Assembly: GCA_037389465.1 (NCBI GenBank)
Contig: JAZARR010000187.1
Location: 3,348,001 to 3,412,000 of the forward strand
DNA length: 64,000 nucleotides
From: Baylisascaris procyonis
Taxonomy: Eukaryota > Nematoda > Chromadorea > Rhabditida > Ascarididae
Reading direction: 5' to 3'
Part shown: one piece after another, positions 1 through 14,200 of the stretch
Layout: each line of letters begins with the position of its first letter
Numbering within the stretch: the first letter of the stretch is position 1
The notes under the pieces: model-generated
What the model was told of the DNA's origin: nothing
Seen by the model: only the letters and a program-made list of their open reading frames with translations
Database searches by the model: none
Made by a program: the position numbers and the translations under genes

Positions 1-3000
1 TGTTCAGACAAAAAATAGCTTGGGCATAAACCTTTTACAGACTTAGTGATAGTGAGGTCATAGGTCAAATTACTCATCCGTATCAACAACTGTGAAAAAT
101 TCATTTCAGAAAATCCCAGCCTACAACAAATGAACTAATATCAACTGATGGATCAATAAGTAATTTAAGTGAGTAAGAATTTGCATAGAAAAACAGCATC
201 GTTGAAAATGTGATGCAGAGAATATTATGAACTTTTGAAAGAAAAGCTTGTTAGTTTACAAAGTTGGCGACGATAATTCAACTTTTTTTAGATATTCTTG
301 CCAATAAAAGTATGAGTTGTCATTCATTACTAAACCAAATTATATAAATGAAAGCACTATCTGATTCGTCAGCAACAATACAAAAAAAACTTGAAATATT
401 AAAAGACATTCAAAAAATTTGAAATGTGACGGTGAACAATAGACTCAAGGAAAACAGATCTAACATTTTGAAGGTGGCGATTATTTTTTAATATTTTTAA
501 AGATTTAAATTTTCCGTCGTTTTGTTTTGTTTTTTAAGATTCGCGCTATCGGTTACTTGTTTCAATAAGACAGGCTTCATTTCAAAAGAAGTATTGGAGG
601 AAAATATTTGCATATAAAATTTGAAAACTGAATTCAGAATATTTCTGATGGCGTTTAATTAATTTTTATATTTTTTAGAGTTTTACATTTGTAAAGCACG
701 GCTAGTAGAGCTCTTTATATTTGGAAATTCAAAACTCTCAACAAAAACTTATAAAAATAGTCCTAGAGAACTTCTTCTATGGGACCTTTTAGAGGCATCA
801 TTGTGAATGCAAGAAGCAAATGCAGATTTCATGCATAGGATGAAAATTTGCATATGTATTCTCATTGCAAAGTAAGATCAGGCGATGATAAAGGAAAATA
901 TTTACTAAGCCTAAGTGGCACGAGCTTTTTGTGCTCTTATTTCTGATCATGAATTTCGATGTGTAAGAGGAAAATTTAAAATAACAATCTACCTATTGTA
1001 ATAAATGTAACAAAACTAACTGAAATAATTGTGCTAATCGTTTCGATGAGGTTGCTTTTATAGACGAATTTTTGCGCATTTCCATTTAATCGGCTCAACA
1101 CAATCATATGTATGGAAAATGGGAAGATAAACGATATTTGTGTACTTTATTGCTTCGTTAATAGATGATAAAAAACGACAAATTTGAGCTATATGATTTG
1201 AAAAAAAATACTCATCCTAAAGTGCAATTTCTACTAATGGTCTATTGTGGCGCAAAAAAAAATGAGTTCAACAAATCCACTAGTTTAAATAAACGATAAA
1301 GAATAGTCATATTTGATCAGGCGATGATATATTTGATCACATGATGAATTTTAATCTAACGCTAAAATCGACAAATAATTTGCCACTTTGCTGTGATGTG
1401 ATATCGAGTTTTAAATCTAACGAGCGAATTTGTTAGAATAGCTCTTACCCCTAAATTCGCTGCAAAATATGAGAAGAGATATTTTTAGCAGAAATCCACC
1501 GAATGATATAATCGGCTACTAAATCTATGCTAGAATGGCTCTCAATTTTTCAGTATATTATATTCAGTTTCTTTCGCCAAATCAAGAATTCATTCTTTGA
1601 AAATGTTGGCACTAACAATTGAGTATAGTCCACTCGTACTTTTATATTACTTCAATGTCACAATATGCTATCAATAAAAGCAGAGAGTCTCTTTTTAGGC
1701 GTTTAAGAAACAACAAATAGGAAAAGCGCTTTAGGGACGCTTTAACCTTGTATGGTATGGACAGGTGACAGCACATAACCTAGAGAGAAAAATCTAGCTA
1801 AGTGGATATGGCCGAAAGAGTTGAAGAAAAGAGGAAAGCGGAAAGAGGAAACGCAAAACAGCTGAGCGAAATGAACCAAGGAAGAAAGAAATAATTTTTT
1901 AATTACGAAAGTCGTAAAATAAGGCAATAATTGAGCAAACTTCCAATAATGGACGAACGAATCCAACAATGAGACGATTAAATAGCCAGTTGAATTGCAC
2001 GAACACATTGCGACGATCGATGAATGATTGCATAACAGATAATATAAATTGCTGGGATAGTAAGACTCGATCTGGATTGATTATAATCATAGTTATAGCT
2101 GTATATTATAATCCAGTAATTAACTAGATGAAGAGAACTAAACTGTAATCGACCTCGGTTTGTGAACTAGTTCGTGAAGTGCAAAAAGATCAACTTAGAT
2201 AAATCGAGAAATACAGCAATTGAAAATGAAATGAATGGCGCACGAAATATGAATAAAGCGGTCGAACTCAAAGAGAGATTATTGAAAATAAAGCTAGCTT
2301 ATAAATTTTACATCATTCTTCATTTCATTTTTGACGTTAATTCTTTGTGAGAGTTGCCTTGATGGAATAGCCTCTCCACCACGTTTCCCTTCTCCACAGT
2401 GGTCTTTCAAATCACCAAGTTTCCTTTGAGAAGCATGTATATCGAGGGACCTTCCTTGTACTTTTGTGACACAGGCAGAAGCGAATGCTGTCCATATAGC
2501 TGTAAGCCTCGAGCAGGGAACGGAGAAGTTACGAGGTGTGAGGAGAGGGGGAGGGAGTAGTGGAGGTGTGGATTTAACATGGGTACTGACATTGTATTTA
2601 AAAAAAAAATTCGGCTCTTAATGGAAATACATCGGTTATAGATGAAGATTTTCAGGAACGAGAGACCTTTCGGGAAGATTGGACGCCGATGGAGCCTTCA
2701 CAAACTAACCGCGTTGCATTCGTTCATCAGCAATGCGATAAGCCATATGCAGCACATCACTGAGTACGATGCGAACGAGACAATAGCACCACACTTGAAG
2801 GCATATTTTTGGCAGATTCTGCCGATCGACCATCTAAGAGCAAATCTATATTTATTGATTCGTGGTACAAACGTCTCTATCTTTATTCTTAAATTTGATA
2901 GTGATCTTCCGCCTAGATTTGTGATCTATTGATAGGTGAGATTTGCATGAATTTGGTGGCTGATATGATAATAGCAGGGTTGATTACGCAGTTGGTGGCA

Positions 3001-3990
3001 GCATTTTCCAATAAGCTATACCTGGCTGTGTAACCTTTGATAAAACTGTTCGAAAACTTTAGAAGAGCTCTACAATTGTTCAATAAAGTAGTTTTGAGCA
3101 AACAATTTGAATAAAGAGTGAAATGAAACAAAATTCATGACAATATTAAAAAAAAAAACAAAGAATGAGAAACGGCGTACAATCCACAATCCATCATGCT
3201 GCCGGGATCTATACAATGACAACGTTGCAATCGAACTGTTATTTTTTCCACTATTAATCATCTAGCGAGCTCACTAAAGAAGAAAAACGCAAATTTGAGC
3301 GTATCAACTTTGGTTGGCTAGAAAAAATTTAGCTAAATTATCTCAGTAAAATAAAATAATTGATTATGGATAATATTTTCCACCTTATCACTTCAAATAT
3401 GAATCATATTTGCATTACATAATTTTCGGATGTGGAAAATATTTTCACTTCTTTCAGTAAAATTTTTCGTGGAAAAAATTTTATTACTATAACATTTGAG
3501 GAGATCTGTGTAGAAATTCTTTTGAATATAGAGAATAATAATCTAGTTTAGATTGCATAGTTGAATTTGAAAAAAAAAGGTGCATAATGCAGTGAAGCTA
3601 TATATAAACGTGCAGAAAATCGTCGACAAAATGAATACGAATAATAAATTATTGAAGTTGTTAGAAAGCTACTTGTTAAATAAAACAATGCGAACACTAG
3701 GCGGTGAATAGAATCTCATATTAGAAGCAAACGTCTTAGAGTATCTAGCAAGGAGAAACACTTTTGTCTCTTCTTTTCGTTCGCTTGTTTTCGATTGTAA
3801 TTGAATTTCGGGAAATTCCTACTTCCTACCAAGTAACGCACAATTCCTTTTGCAAACACCTAAACGATAATGTAACCTTCCGAAATCATTTTAATAGAGT
3901 GACTCCTTGATGATTAAAGCTTCGTTCCCACATGAGTCGGTATAATATCACTAAAATCGGACCATTCCTAACAAATGGTGGGATTGCAAA

Positions 3991-4035
3991 GATCAGATCA
4001 GATTACATCAGATCAGATCAGATCAGATCAGATCA
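3991..4035. repeat. GATCA pentanucleotide tandem repeat
   Basis: Seven near-perfect GATCA units separated by one imperfect stretch (gattaca). A 5-bp period keeps changing frame, so it is unlikely to be coding. Confidence 0.85.
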
Positions 4036-4881
4036 AGCGCCATCTAAAATCGTGCGGTCGCTCAAATATGCATCGAATGTTTTTTAATCGTTCAGTTCAA
4101 TTTTGCTCTTCGCATTATTGGGATAATAAAAAGCGAACATTCAACCGTCGAGAATCATTTCTACAAGATGGGCATTCACGGCCATGTTTACTGTGTTGCT
4201 GATTCTGATTTTCAGTTTTCACTGTTCGCTTGCTGCATTCGTTTGGCTATATTGCCTTTTCATTGTTTGGATTCGTTCACTGATTATTGCTGATTTTCTC
4301 AGCTGATGCCTTATTTTATGAATTTCGGAATTAAAATTTTAAATCGTTCTTTTTCGCAAAAATTTACTTAGCTCACTTCTCTTGTGCTTCCTCTTATCAT
4401 TACTCCTAACCCTTCCTCTATCCACTCCCCTTCCAATTCAGCTATCCCATATACACCTCAAAGTAATTTTTCATTCTCATTTGATGATGCTGTATGATTT
4501 GAAAGCGTCATGCCGCAGTACTACTTGATTTTGTTTCTTGCTCATAAGATTATTCGTTTCATTCAATTATTATGGTCTAAAACAAAAATGCGCATTGTAT
4601 CATGCACTTGTAACCTTTATTTTCGGCATGCTCACTCGATGATCAAGCATTATTTGAAATGCAAAAATAATCTTATTTAAAATATTTACGGGATGCTTTC
4701 TAAATATTCGTTATTATTCGATGTGAGAGAACAAAGAATAAAGCATAAGAGGGCAGAAAAATGTTGTACTGATAAAATCCCATCCTTTCAGCGTTTTGAT
4801 TTATTTTTGAAACGCAGCATTTGTTGAATATAATTAAGTGCAAAATATGTTTGAAGAACTCTTTCGTAGCACTTGCAAAGT

Positions 4882-4882
<1 letters not shown>

Positions 4883-4980
<98 letters not shown>

Positions 4981-4990
4981 TATATATGCG
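4883..4990. repeat. TA dinucleotide microsatellite
   Basis: An almost pure run of alternating T and A of about 100 bp with a small interruption near the right end. Open frames across it translate to Tyr-Ile repeats on both strands and are artefacts. Confidence 0.95.
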
Positions 4991-6699
4991 CGATCACTCA
5001 AGACTGATCCAGGATGATCCAGGATAATACGTGATCCAGGGTAACGCGTTGATATTCGCTGGCGAATAATTTCGGGAAAAGCAGTTTCCAACTTATAGTA
5101 CGTGGATATTGAATTACTTTTAGATAATCGATTACTTCACTTGTTGAAGAATTCATTAATTCCTTTTAGATAATCAATAAATTCCCTAATATTAAAGAAG
5201 CCCTTAAGAATGTTTTTTAAATTACAACTATCTTTTGAAATATTTCCTATCGATATGCCAAAGAAAAGTGCTCGATAAATATTCTCCTTTGGTCTTCATT
5301 TTCAAGTTTGTATTCGTATTTTCTTGTGAGAAAGCTATTTTAGAAAAAGATTTAAAAATATATGAAATTTTTAAGCCTTTACCAATTTTTAGGCTCCCAT
5401 TTTTGAGCCCAAATTGTAGAGGCAATTTTCAGGTATCATAATACCAAAATTTTTTAAGTACCATAATTTCATCTCTCCAAATTGTCTCATTTAGTCGAAC
5501 TGTTATAGTTTCTCTAATCAGGTTTTCATTGAAGACATTTTAGTGCAAGTTATTCGCTCAGGTAACGCTTGCAACCATTTACCTATTATTTTCTAAAGTG
5601 CGCATATAAAACTATCTTCTCATTATAAAGCCCGTTGAAGTTAATTGAAATCTTTGAGGTAATAGACTACAACAGTAAATGTAATAGAACATTTAAATTC
5701 TCAATAAATTGCGAGCATAAATCCAAACAAATTAACATCAAATCCGAATAATTACAGTAAGATAGAGTACATATAATGCATAGAATATAGGTAAAATGGC
5801 GAGGCATGATTGATAAATTTAGCTCTCCATTCGCTTTATGTTTGAGTTCCCGTTTTACAAGAACATAAAACTTAAATCCTAAACTTTAAACTTTACAAAA
5901 ATCTGTTTGCATATTTGGTATAGTGTTTGTTTTGCAGAAGAATTTTTCCGTTGATCATGAATTATCCCGTCATCAAAGACGATTTTTTCTATGGTAGTAA
6001 ACTATAGCAGCTAAAGTAATTAATCATGAGTTGTGCATTTTGCAGCTTTATTTAGATTACAATCGATATGATTTATGTTTTATTGTGTGGGAATGTGGGG
6101 CCACAATAAGCGTTTTTCCCATTTTCTTTTTACATTCACTGCTGGATGCTTTTAAGCTCATAAAATTTTATGTAACTGAAGAATTAGTTTTATTTACTTC
6201 TGGTAATATAATAATTAGTTTCATTTACCTCAGGCAACATATGAATAAGTTTTATTTCTATGTCAACTTATATAGGTTGAAAAACGCTTAGCCTCGAACC
6301 TCTCTCGCGATTGCAGGCATTGCCTCTATAATGAGATTCTATTTCCTAGTTGAAAATAAAAGTGTGAAACTTCTTTCATATTCATTTCCGTCGTTAATAT
6401 GCCCAATAATTCCATCAATGAATTATCTCGAGTCACCACGCTAACGGACAATGTGTCCGTTCTTTTTGTAGATCAATGACCATGTCATTCGATATTCAAT
6501 ATCATATACTATTCGCAGTTTTATGATCGCTTGGATTATTTTTCAATTATTATTTTTAGTAAGGCTTTCTTGGAATTCATTGGTTTCATTTGTTGGTTTC
6601 GCCTGCAACAATAATTTTCGTCAGCAATACTTATGCCCTTTAGAAGTTATCTGGAGCTTAAAATATACTTGCAATTTTATTTCCTATTTTTGCGTGCAA

Positions 6700-6767
6700 T
6701 ATATATATATATATATATGCATATATATATATATATATATATTTATTTATTTATTTATTTATTTATG
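6700..6767. repeat. Compound (TA)n-(TTTA)n microsatellite
   Basis: Two TA runs interrupted by a single GC dinucleotide, followed directly by about six TTTA units. The same order of TA then TTTA recurs near 10.87 kb. Confidence 0.9.
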
Positions 6768-8590
6768 CTTTTACACTGGCAAATTTTTCTAATTCATTTC
6801 CTAAAATAAACAAATTCATATTCTTTCATCATTTTTTTCTCACTATGAACACGAAACGGTCTGCATGCAAACGCTCATTTTCTTCCTCAACCTTAAAGCA
6901 ACAAGAATAAGCTTCAATAAATTCTAAGCGGTGGAATAATAAAATAAGAATAGAACAACGCAACAACATGCAGCCATGATTTCGGAGCGATATAATTCAT
7001 CTATGCGCTAGATGGGTGTTATAAATGGCATAGTACTATCGCAGCTTTGATAAGAAAACTTTCATTAGCCATTTTAGACACAAAGTGTAGATGGTTTACT
7101 TCATAAACGGATCTCCTTAATGGTTGTTGCAAAATTCATACCCAGCATGCAAAAAAATATTCCGCTCACCAAATATGCAGAATGGCTTTCGCACTTGTTC
7201 TTTGAACATTGAAGGCTCTCTTTGAATCTCTGGATTTCTTTTATCCTTTATTAAATATTTTCCATCTTTACATGGAGTGCGCATAAGCATCTTCTTCAAG
7301 CAATTTATGCTTAGCAATCGTCGGCATGCACTCATTCGTAAGATTTACTTAAGTATCTACCCTCCTCTTTATTTTTCTTTTTTCGGATCAGTCATAGCGA
7401 TTACTATTACCAAATCCACTTAAATAGCACAAAAAAATATTTTATATAATGGGGACACTTTTGCAGTATCACTTCTAATAGGTGTGCTTATCAATGTGCT
7501 TTTGTGCGAACGCCTACAGAATTTAGTGCAAACCTAGGTAAATTTTCAATGAATCGAATAAACGATATAAAGTTTTCTACAAATTTAAGCTTTATGCATG
7601 TGAATCTCTGGAAAAAAAAAGCAATTTTTTCCTTTTTTTTCTTCACGCATTTGATTTTTGGTGTCCTGTAATGATCACGAGTTTAATTCGAGTATTGAAA
7701 TGAAAATGAATATGATCACAACAGTCGTGAGATTTAAAGTTTTATTGTTGTACTTGTTTCATAGATATTTAGAAGAACGTGGAAAACAATGGTAAAGAGT
7801 TTTGATCATAAATTTCTTGTTACTCGTAATCACGTAAAGTTTATCACTTTAGTTCACATAATCACGTGCAATAAATCACATAAAATACTTGTTTGGAATA
7901 TATAGAAGTCTTTGTATTTTACTGTCCTGTCTTATCGTCATGGGTCGCCCCGTCCTTTTCCTGGCCTCGGCCTCATTATGGGTTGTTCATCAAATTTGTC
8001 GGTAGTATTATATACTTTGTTGGGCTATTTGATGTCTAGAATGGTTTATTAATAATTTTTTATAGAAGCTTTCATTCGCTGTTTTCTCAAAACTCTCACT
8101 TTTAAGGGTGGATCGAAATGTTAGGAAGAAATTTGCATAAAATTTCAGCCAGAAACAGGTAAAAGTGCTCTGGCTCTCCTGTCATCACCCCAACGTTCTG
8201 ATCGGAGTTTCATTTTACGATACTATTCAACGATGGCATCGCCCTGTTTTCTCAATTCCCCCACTGTGTTTCTTAGATAATTTTTCGCGTGCATTTAGAA
8301 AGCTTTTGCTCATTTCTTCTTCTAAGCTTTTGCCCTTTTTTTGTCTATCTTCAAGCTTCAAAGCTGCAAAATTTACGACTTTCATGTTCGTTATAAGTTT
8401 TCCCAAAGGAGCACTAAAATCATCGTAGAACTAAAAATATTATTTTAGCGATAGTGGCAAATTTAAATATATGCATTTTTAGTAGTGAGCGGAACAGCGC
8501 TGTAGAGTAGTGCTTCATCCCTACAACATTATCCTTCATCACACCGAAATGGAGCATGGCTTGATTTGCAATTCTAGGGTGTTGCCTTAC

Positions 8591-8644
8591 AGTCTGACTT
8601 GATATTATATGGTCCTTGGAGTCTGACTTGACATTATATGGTTA
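8591..8644. repeat. Two-copy 29-bp tandem repeat
   Basis: The core agtctgacttga-attatatggt occurs twice, starting at 8591 and 8620, with one difference (T/C) within the shared core. The period is 29 bp. Confidence 0.7.
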
Positions 8645-10867
8645 CGAAAAATACTTGAGCACAGGTAGCTTCCACTTTTCTACTTCACCAGTATTAACTT
8701 CCTCCCCCCCCCCCCCAAAATATTTAGAGCAAACAACAGAATTGAAATGAGCATCTAGTCATTGGACTTCACTCTTTGCGCTTTTCGTTAACTGCATCTA
8801 TCTTATTGACGTTGAATTCTGTTGTTTAATAGCATTTTGCAATTGACATCTGAGAAATTTCGAATGTAATCATCGACAGGCCGACAACTTTCATCGACGA
8901 GTTCATCGGAAATATTTTCTGCTCAAATTAAAATGTTGAATTTAAATTTTTTTTTCTCGTTAAATTTCAAACATCGAACGAAAAGATCAACTGCTAAATA
9001 CAAATTTATAACAAAATGGTTTCTTTATTAATTAAAATTTATTTCGTCTAAGCGTGAACTAATTAAACATTACATGTGTATTTCATAATCGAATTCAATG
9101 AAATTACACACATTTTGTGCACGATTTTGATAGATCTCAAAATTAATTAGCATGAAATCGCTCACTCTTCACATTTTATGATGCATCGATGATCAAATGA
9201 GGCATATTAGTTCTCGACAAGTGGATTAATACGGTATATGGATAAGCAATGAATATCGCTAATCGGATATGTAGGCGATCATATAATCTTTGAAGTCTCG
9301 CTGAAAGAGACTTTTACATACGAGTAGGATTAGAAGACAGGATCCCATCCCGAAAATGGGAAAAAAATAAATCAGGATCCCATCCTTTCATTCTAATGCC
9401 TTCACGGCATTGAATAAACAAATAATATAAAAACTAACATTTATTTTCGTTTTGCACAAATATTTCGTGGAAATATTTTTCCATTTTTCTTCATTTTATT
9501 TATATAGATTCATCTGCTTGATCCGTTTTTTGCATCATCAACAATATCCATTATGAGGGAATTTCTTCATCAATAGACATTGAGTAGTAAGCGATATGCA
9601 TGAATAAAATCTGAAAAAATTAGCAACATGAAAGAGATGCGTTGATATGAAATAGTAATTTGCTTGGTCTGTTGATAGGATTCAGTATTCATTGACGCTC
9701 AATTTTCTTGTAACCTCTCAGCTGGTTAAAAAAAAAAAAAGAAAAAATGAAACACATCTTGTGTCGATGTTCTTGAGCGCGTCTAATTTCTTCCATATAT
9801 TAGTCTCTCTTGAAACATCCAGTATCGGTAACGCAATAAAATTATTGTAAAATTAAAAAACACTAGCATTGTAACTTAGAAAAATTGTGTATATGATTGT
9901 CCAATTAATATTGCCACTTTCAGCACTAAACGCATTTATTGTTCTATTGAATTGTGAATGTTCGCATTACTATTGATCAGATATATGCAATAATAGGACG
10001 CAATATTGTTGAGCATATTTGCAAAAAGCATTGCTTGTCCCAATGCTTAGTCCAACAAAAAAAAAAAGCTGCCGCAATTTGAAATCTTAGCAATGTGCAA
10101 TTTAATGTTCGACTTTCTTTGCTTATATAGGCATAAAATTGTTCATATTGAACGAAAATTTCAAATATTCACAATAGATTCTCTTTCTTTGAATAAAACC
10201 ATTCCAACTTTCATGTGATTTAGCGGGAAGTAAATTTTAAAGATCTGAGACGGAATTGAAAATTTTCAGTTGTTAAGGCAGCACGTGCCAATAGTCTCGA
10301 AGATAAGTTTAGCGCACAATTCTTGTTCCGATATGCACATTGCGCGATGCAAAAAAAAAAAGCCGTTACGATGAGTTGACTGAATAATTTAAAATGACTC
10401 AAATAAAATGAGCTTATTTGTACTCTTCTCTGCAGTTCAGGGTATATTATTTTTGCATCTTAACTTTTTTTTATTTGTGTGTTTAACGATGAAACGTCAT
10501 GCTTAAACTCCTACTTTGCGGTATTTTCCAACTTTAGCAATGCTTTGATTAAAAAACGCAAGAATTTTTTTCTCAGATTTTAAATAATGGAAGTCTAGTT
10601 AAATAACAGAAGAATCAGAAGGGATGGAGGAAAATTTTCCAAAATTTCTGATAGCTTTTTTCTCAAATTTTTAGAAATTTTAATATTTCTGCCAATAAGA
10701 ATTTCCGATTTTGGTGCTACATATGTTTATAAGTTGATAGAGCATAAATCATACAGTTTATGATTATTTTCATCCGCACTCCTATGTTATCAGTCCTTCA
10801 TGGGTGCCCTTATCTTTGTATGTTCCTTGGATTCGTTTTTTCTCTTCTTGCTTCTTGCTTGCTTGCT

Positions 10868-10945
10868 TTATTTATATATATATATATATATATATTTATT
10901 TATTTATTTATTTATTTATTTATTCATTCATTCATTCATTCATCA
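10868..10945. repeat. Compound (TA)n-(TTTA)n-(TTCA)n microsatellite
   Basis: A TA run passes into TTTA units and then into TTCA units, which looks like stepwise mutation of one repeat into the next. Tyr-Ile and Leu-Phe-Ile frames across it are artefacts. Confidence 0.9.
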
Positions 10946-11202
10946 TTCACAGAACATTTCAAATAGAAGTTTTTACAGCTGAAGCATTGCCATAGTCATT
11001 GCTAGATATAATAGACTAGTTAAAAACATGATTAAATAATTGCCCACATGTAATCTGTTCAACAGATGCTAGTTGCTTTATTACTACGCCTCACTTTACA
11101 ACGAAGTGTTTATTTGCTCAACGATTAGTCTCAATGTGTGGGCCGAATAGGATTTATCAGGGAATGGCCATGCAACTGACACCTCTGAAGCGGAGTGTGT
11201 TA

Positions 11203-11276
11203 CCGGGGGGGGGGTGGTGGGGGAGGGAGAAGGGAGAGGAATAGAGACGGAAGGAAGAGAGAGAAGATGTGAGGGG
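11203..11276. repeat. G-rich, purine-rich low-complexity tract
   Basis: The + strand carries runs of G (up to eight or more) followed by a long GA-rich stretch. Several G-runs lie close together, so G-quadruplex formation on this strand is conceivable. No gene is seen here. Confidence 0.6.
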
Positions 11277-14200
11277 GCAAAAAAATAGGGAAATTTTCTT
11301 GCTATCTAGGAAGCGAGCTCGTTTGTTTCCGGTATAGTAGGCGTCTATACCTATTGATTATTATTCGATTAACGTTTGGGTGTGGCAATAAATTTTCTCT
11401 TAAATGTCATATTGGAGTGTATAAAGTGAATTTTTATGACGTCATATTCGCGTGTATTTGACAGCCGTTTCTTAACGTTTCATTGCTCTATTCTTCATAA
11501 TAAAATTTCTGGCTGATTAATTTCAGAAGCATATTCAATTCTAGTGCTATTATAAGTCATTCGGTTCCAAATTCAAGCGCTATTTCAATTTCTATGTGAA
11601 AATACTATTATTAAATTCTTTGATATATGCATTGCTTAATAATTGAATTAAATTGAATTTTTTATTGTCATATGAGGAGATCTTAATTCTGCTTTCAATA
11701 AGGGTTATAAAATGTGCCATCGTTGGAGTTGTCGAGAAGCAAATTGTTTACATCCTTTAACAAAGAAACAAAGAAAAAAAAAACTTTTATTCCCACACAA
11801 CAAAAAAAAGATTGAATAAATGAAAGAACGAGTGATCTGAAAGATTGTAATAGTGCGTAAACAGCAACGTCTAGTAAATGAGTGTTGTATCAATGCAAAA
11901 TGTCGCACAATATGCAAATTAATGCAAATTTGCAGCTGCAATTGCAACTAGTTTAAAATAACACCGTTGCAAAACGGTGCAAAATGAACGCGAAGTCTCA
12001 GTGATGCAACATCAGAAACGGTATACTCATTCGACTATAAAATGCTCTAGCAAAGCGGTCTTCGTGACTGTGAATTAGCTAAGAAAGCTAAACAAAAAAA
12101 AAAAGTTTATTAAAGCCTTAAAGCTTACCTCCATATGAAAGAATTATGCATTTCTGCAAATGACGCTTACAAAGATGCGTTAGAGTGATGTTTGATTTGT
12201 GCGTATTTACGTCACCTATGTCGATTTATTAGACGATAGTTTTAGCATTCCAACCATTAAAGCTAGGTTCAGGGAAGTCGATTGATACTTTGTACGCTAT
12301 AGGTTAATTTCCTACGTTTTTTTTTTTCACTTTTGGCCAATGAAGCCTGAAAGAATTTATGATAGATTAATTGATGAAAAAAGAAAACTTACATCATTTC
12401 ATAGCGATCAGTTGCAGCCAATTCGTCATTTCGAAACCAATTCGGCTGAAAAAAAAAGCTCGCGCATCTTTGATATAGAATATTATATGTGAGTGATGAA
12501 ACTGATTAAAAAGTAAAAGCATTATAAGTTATTCGATTTCAAAAATTATAAATCATTCGTTTCTTGCCTTTATATTATCTCGGTGACGTAATATCGATCA
12601 TTCAGTTGTAACGAAAAGTAAGAATATCTATTTTTTGCATATATAAATTAGTGTCATCGAAGGAATGTCAATTTTTCCGTTCATAATTAACCTCAATGTG
12701 CGTTATTATTATTAATATTTTTTCTCATTTCTCGATGATATTAGCATTTAGATATCAGTTATTATAAACAATTTTTCTTTATATTACTGATCGTTGTTTT
12801 ACTATGGGGAATTTCTCATAGGTTCTAAACGTAAGGTGAAATATATGCACAGGTGAGCCGTTTTGATAGCAACAACGGCTACTTCATACTGTACTTCATA
12901 CTGTCAGAACTCATTGAGAATTGCTTTCAAGGTAGTATTAGATAAGGTTAGTGGAATTAAATATTGTTGCAAGAGTGTTGTCTACAAAAAGTTGTAAATA
13001 ACCGATTTTCACGATATTCCTTATGCATCGCAGAGTTCATTTTAAAGTATTCATAGGAATGAGCATACAAGCATGGCTAACTAAGCTAAATAAGTTATTA
13101 TTTATAACTCATTTAGCGGAACGAGAGGATATGACTTGTCAAGCGAAAGTAGTGTTTTCATCATAGGGATTTCCATTAGCTATGTTGGGATCGATCTTTG
13201 TTGTTTATTAATTATACATTTGAAGTTTTGACCAGCGGAGGCTACCCAACTAGCTAGGAATGAAAAGAAATGGGAAACGCTTTGCAAATGAGCTTTTAAA
13301 TCTTTTAATTGCAAAGCGCATGTTGGTATAGTCATCTCTATGCACTGATATGTATGCATTTATTTTTAGATTTTTTCTGGTAATTTCAACCTCACTTCAC
13401 TGTGTATTTAAGTTGCTCTTTACTTTTGAATTTATTGACAACTTTTGCAAAGCTTCAGCTGTTTTTTCTTGTTTGTTTTGTTTTTTTGTAAATAATTCAT
13501 TTTTTATTTCAAACGTTTAAATTACTTCATATAAATGAGTTCATGTGAATATACTCAGCGATCAATGAACTAAATTCTTTCTCGTATTCTCTTTTGTGAT
13601 ATGCTTTCGACGATATTTGATATAACACGAACAATCGATTTGCTTCCTATATGACAAGTGCTTTTGCCCTCTCTCACTTTTTTTTTGCGACGGGGTAAGA
13701 GGAGAATCGTGTACGCGATATATGATGGGTGGCCTTTCCATTTTCGATTAGCTCACATCGCTGCAACAACATTTAGCTATCTAAGATCTTCAACTATTAT
13801 TTGCACATACATTTTGCTGATTTGCTTATTTTGTTTTTTTTTAATTCTCATTTCATAGACCAATGATCAATAAATTTCATTTATTTCTCTGGATATCTCC
13901 GCTCTATTTGGTTAAGATGGGCAATTCTCTAAGTGAGTCATCACCCATCTCCTTCACAATCAGTGAGCATTCAATATTTCCATATCATCATCTCAATGAC
14001 CATTTGGCGATATTCTCCTTCAGTTTAGAAAATATGAACATTCTTTTTTTCAGTAATAGCTCTTTGCATAAATTTGTCTTCTTTTAATAGCTAAAATTAT
14101 TTAAAATCTCTGAAAAAAAATAGATACTGATTGCTTTTTTTTGTCGTTTCCTGCACAATTCGCATTCGTTACAGCGGAAGCAAATTACGCTTTCTTTGAT

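Noticed and set aside
2642..2932. 96-codon + strand frame with ATG
   Set aside because: No motif, signal peptide or splice context; this length is expected many times by chance in 64 kb of AT-rich DNA.
4700..5091. Several 60-90 codon frames on both strands rich in Tyr-Ile
   Set aside because: They are translations of the TA microsatellite.
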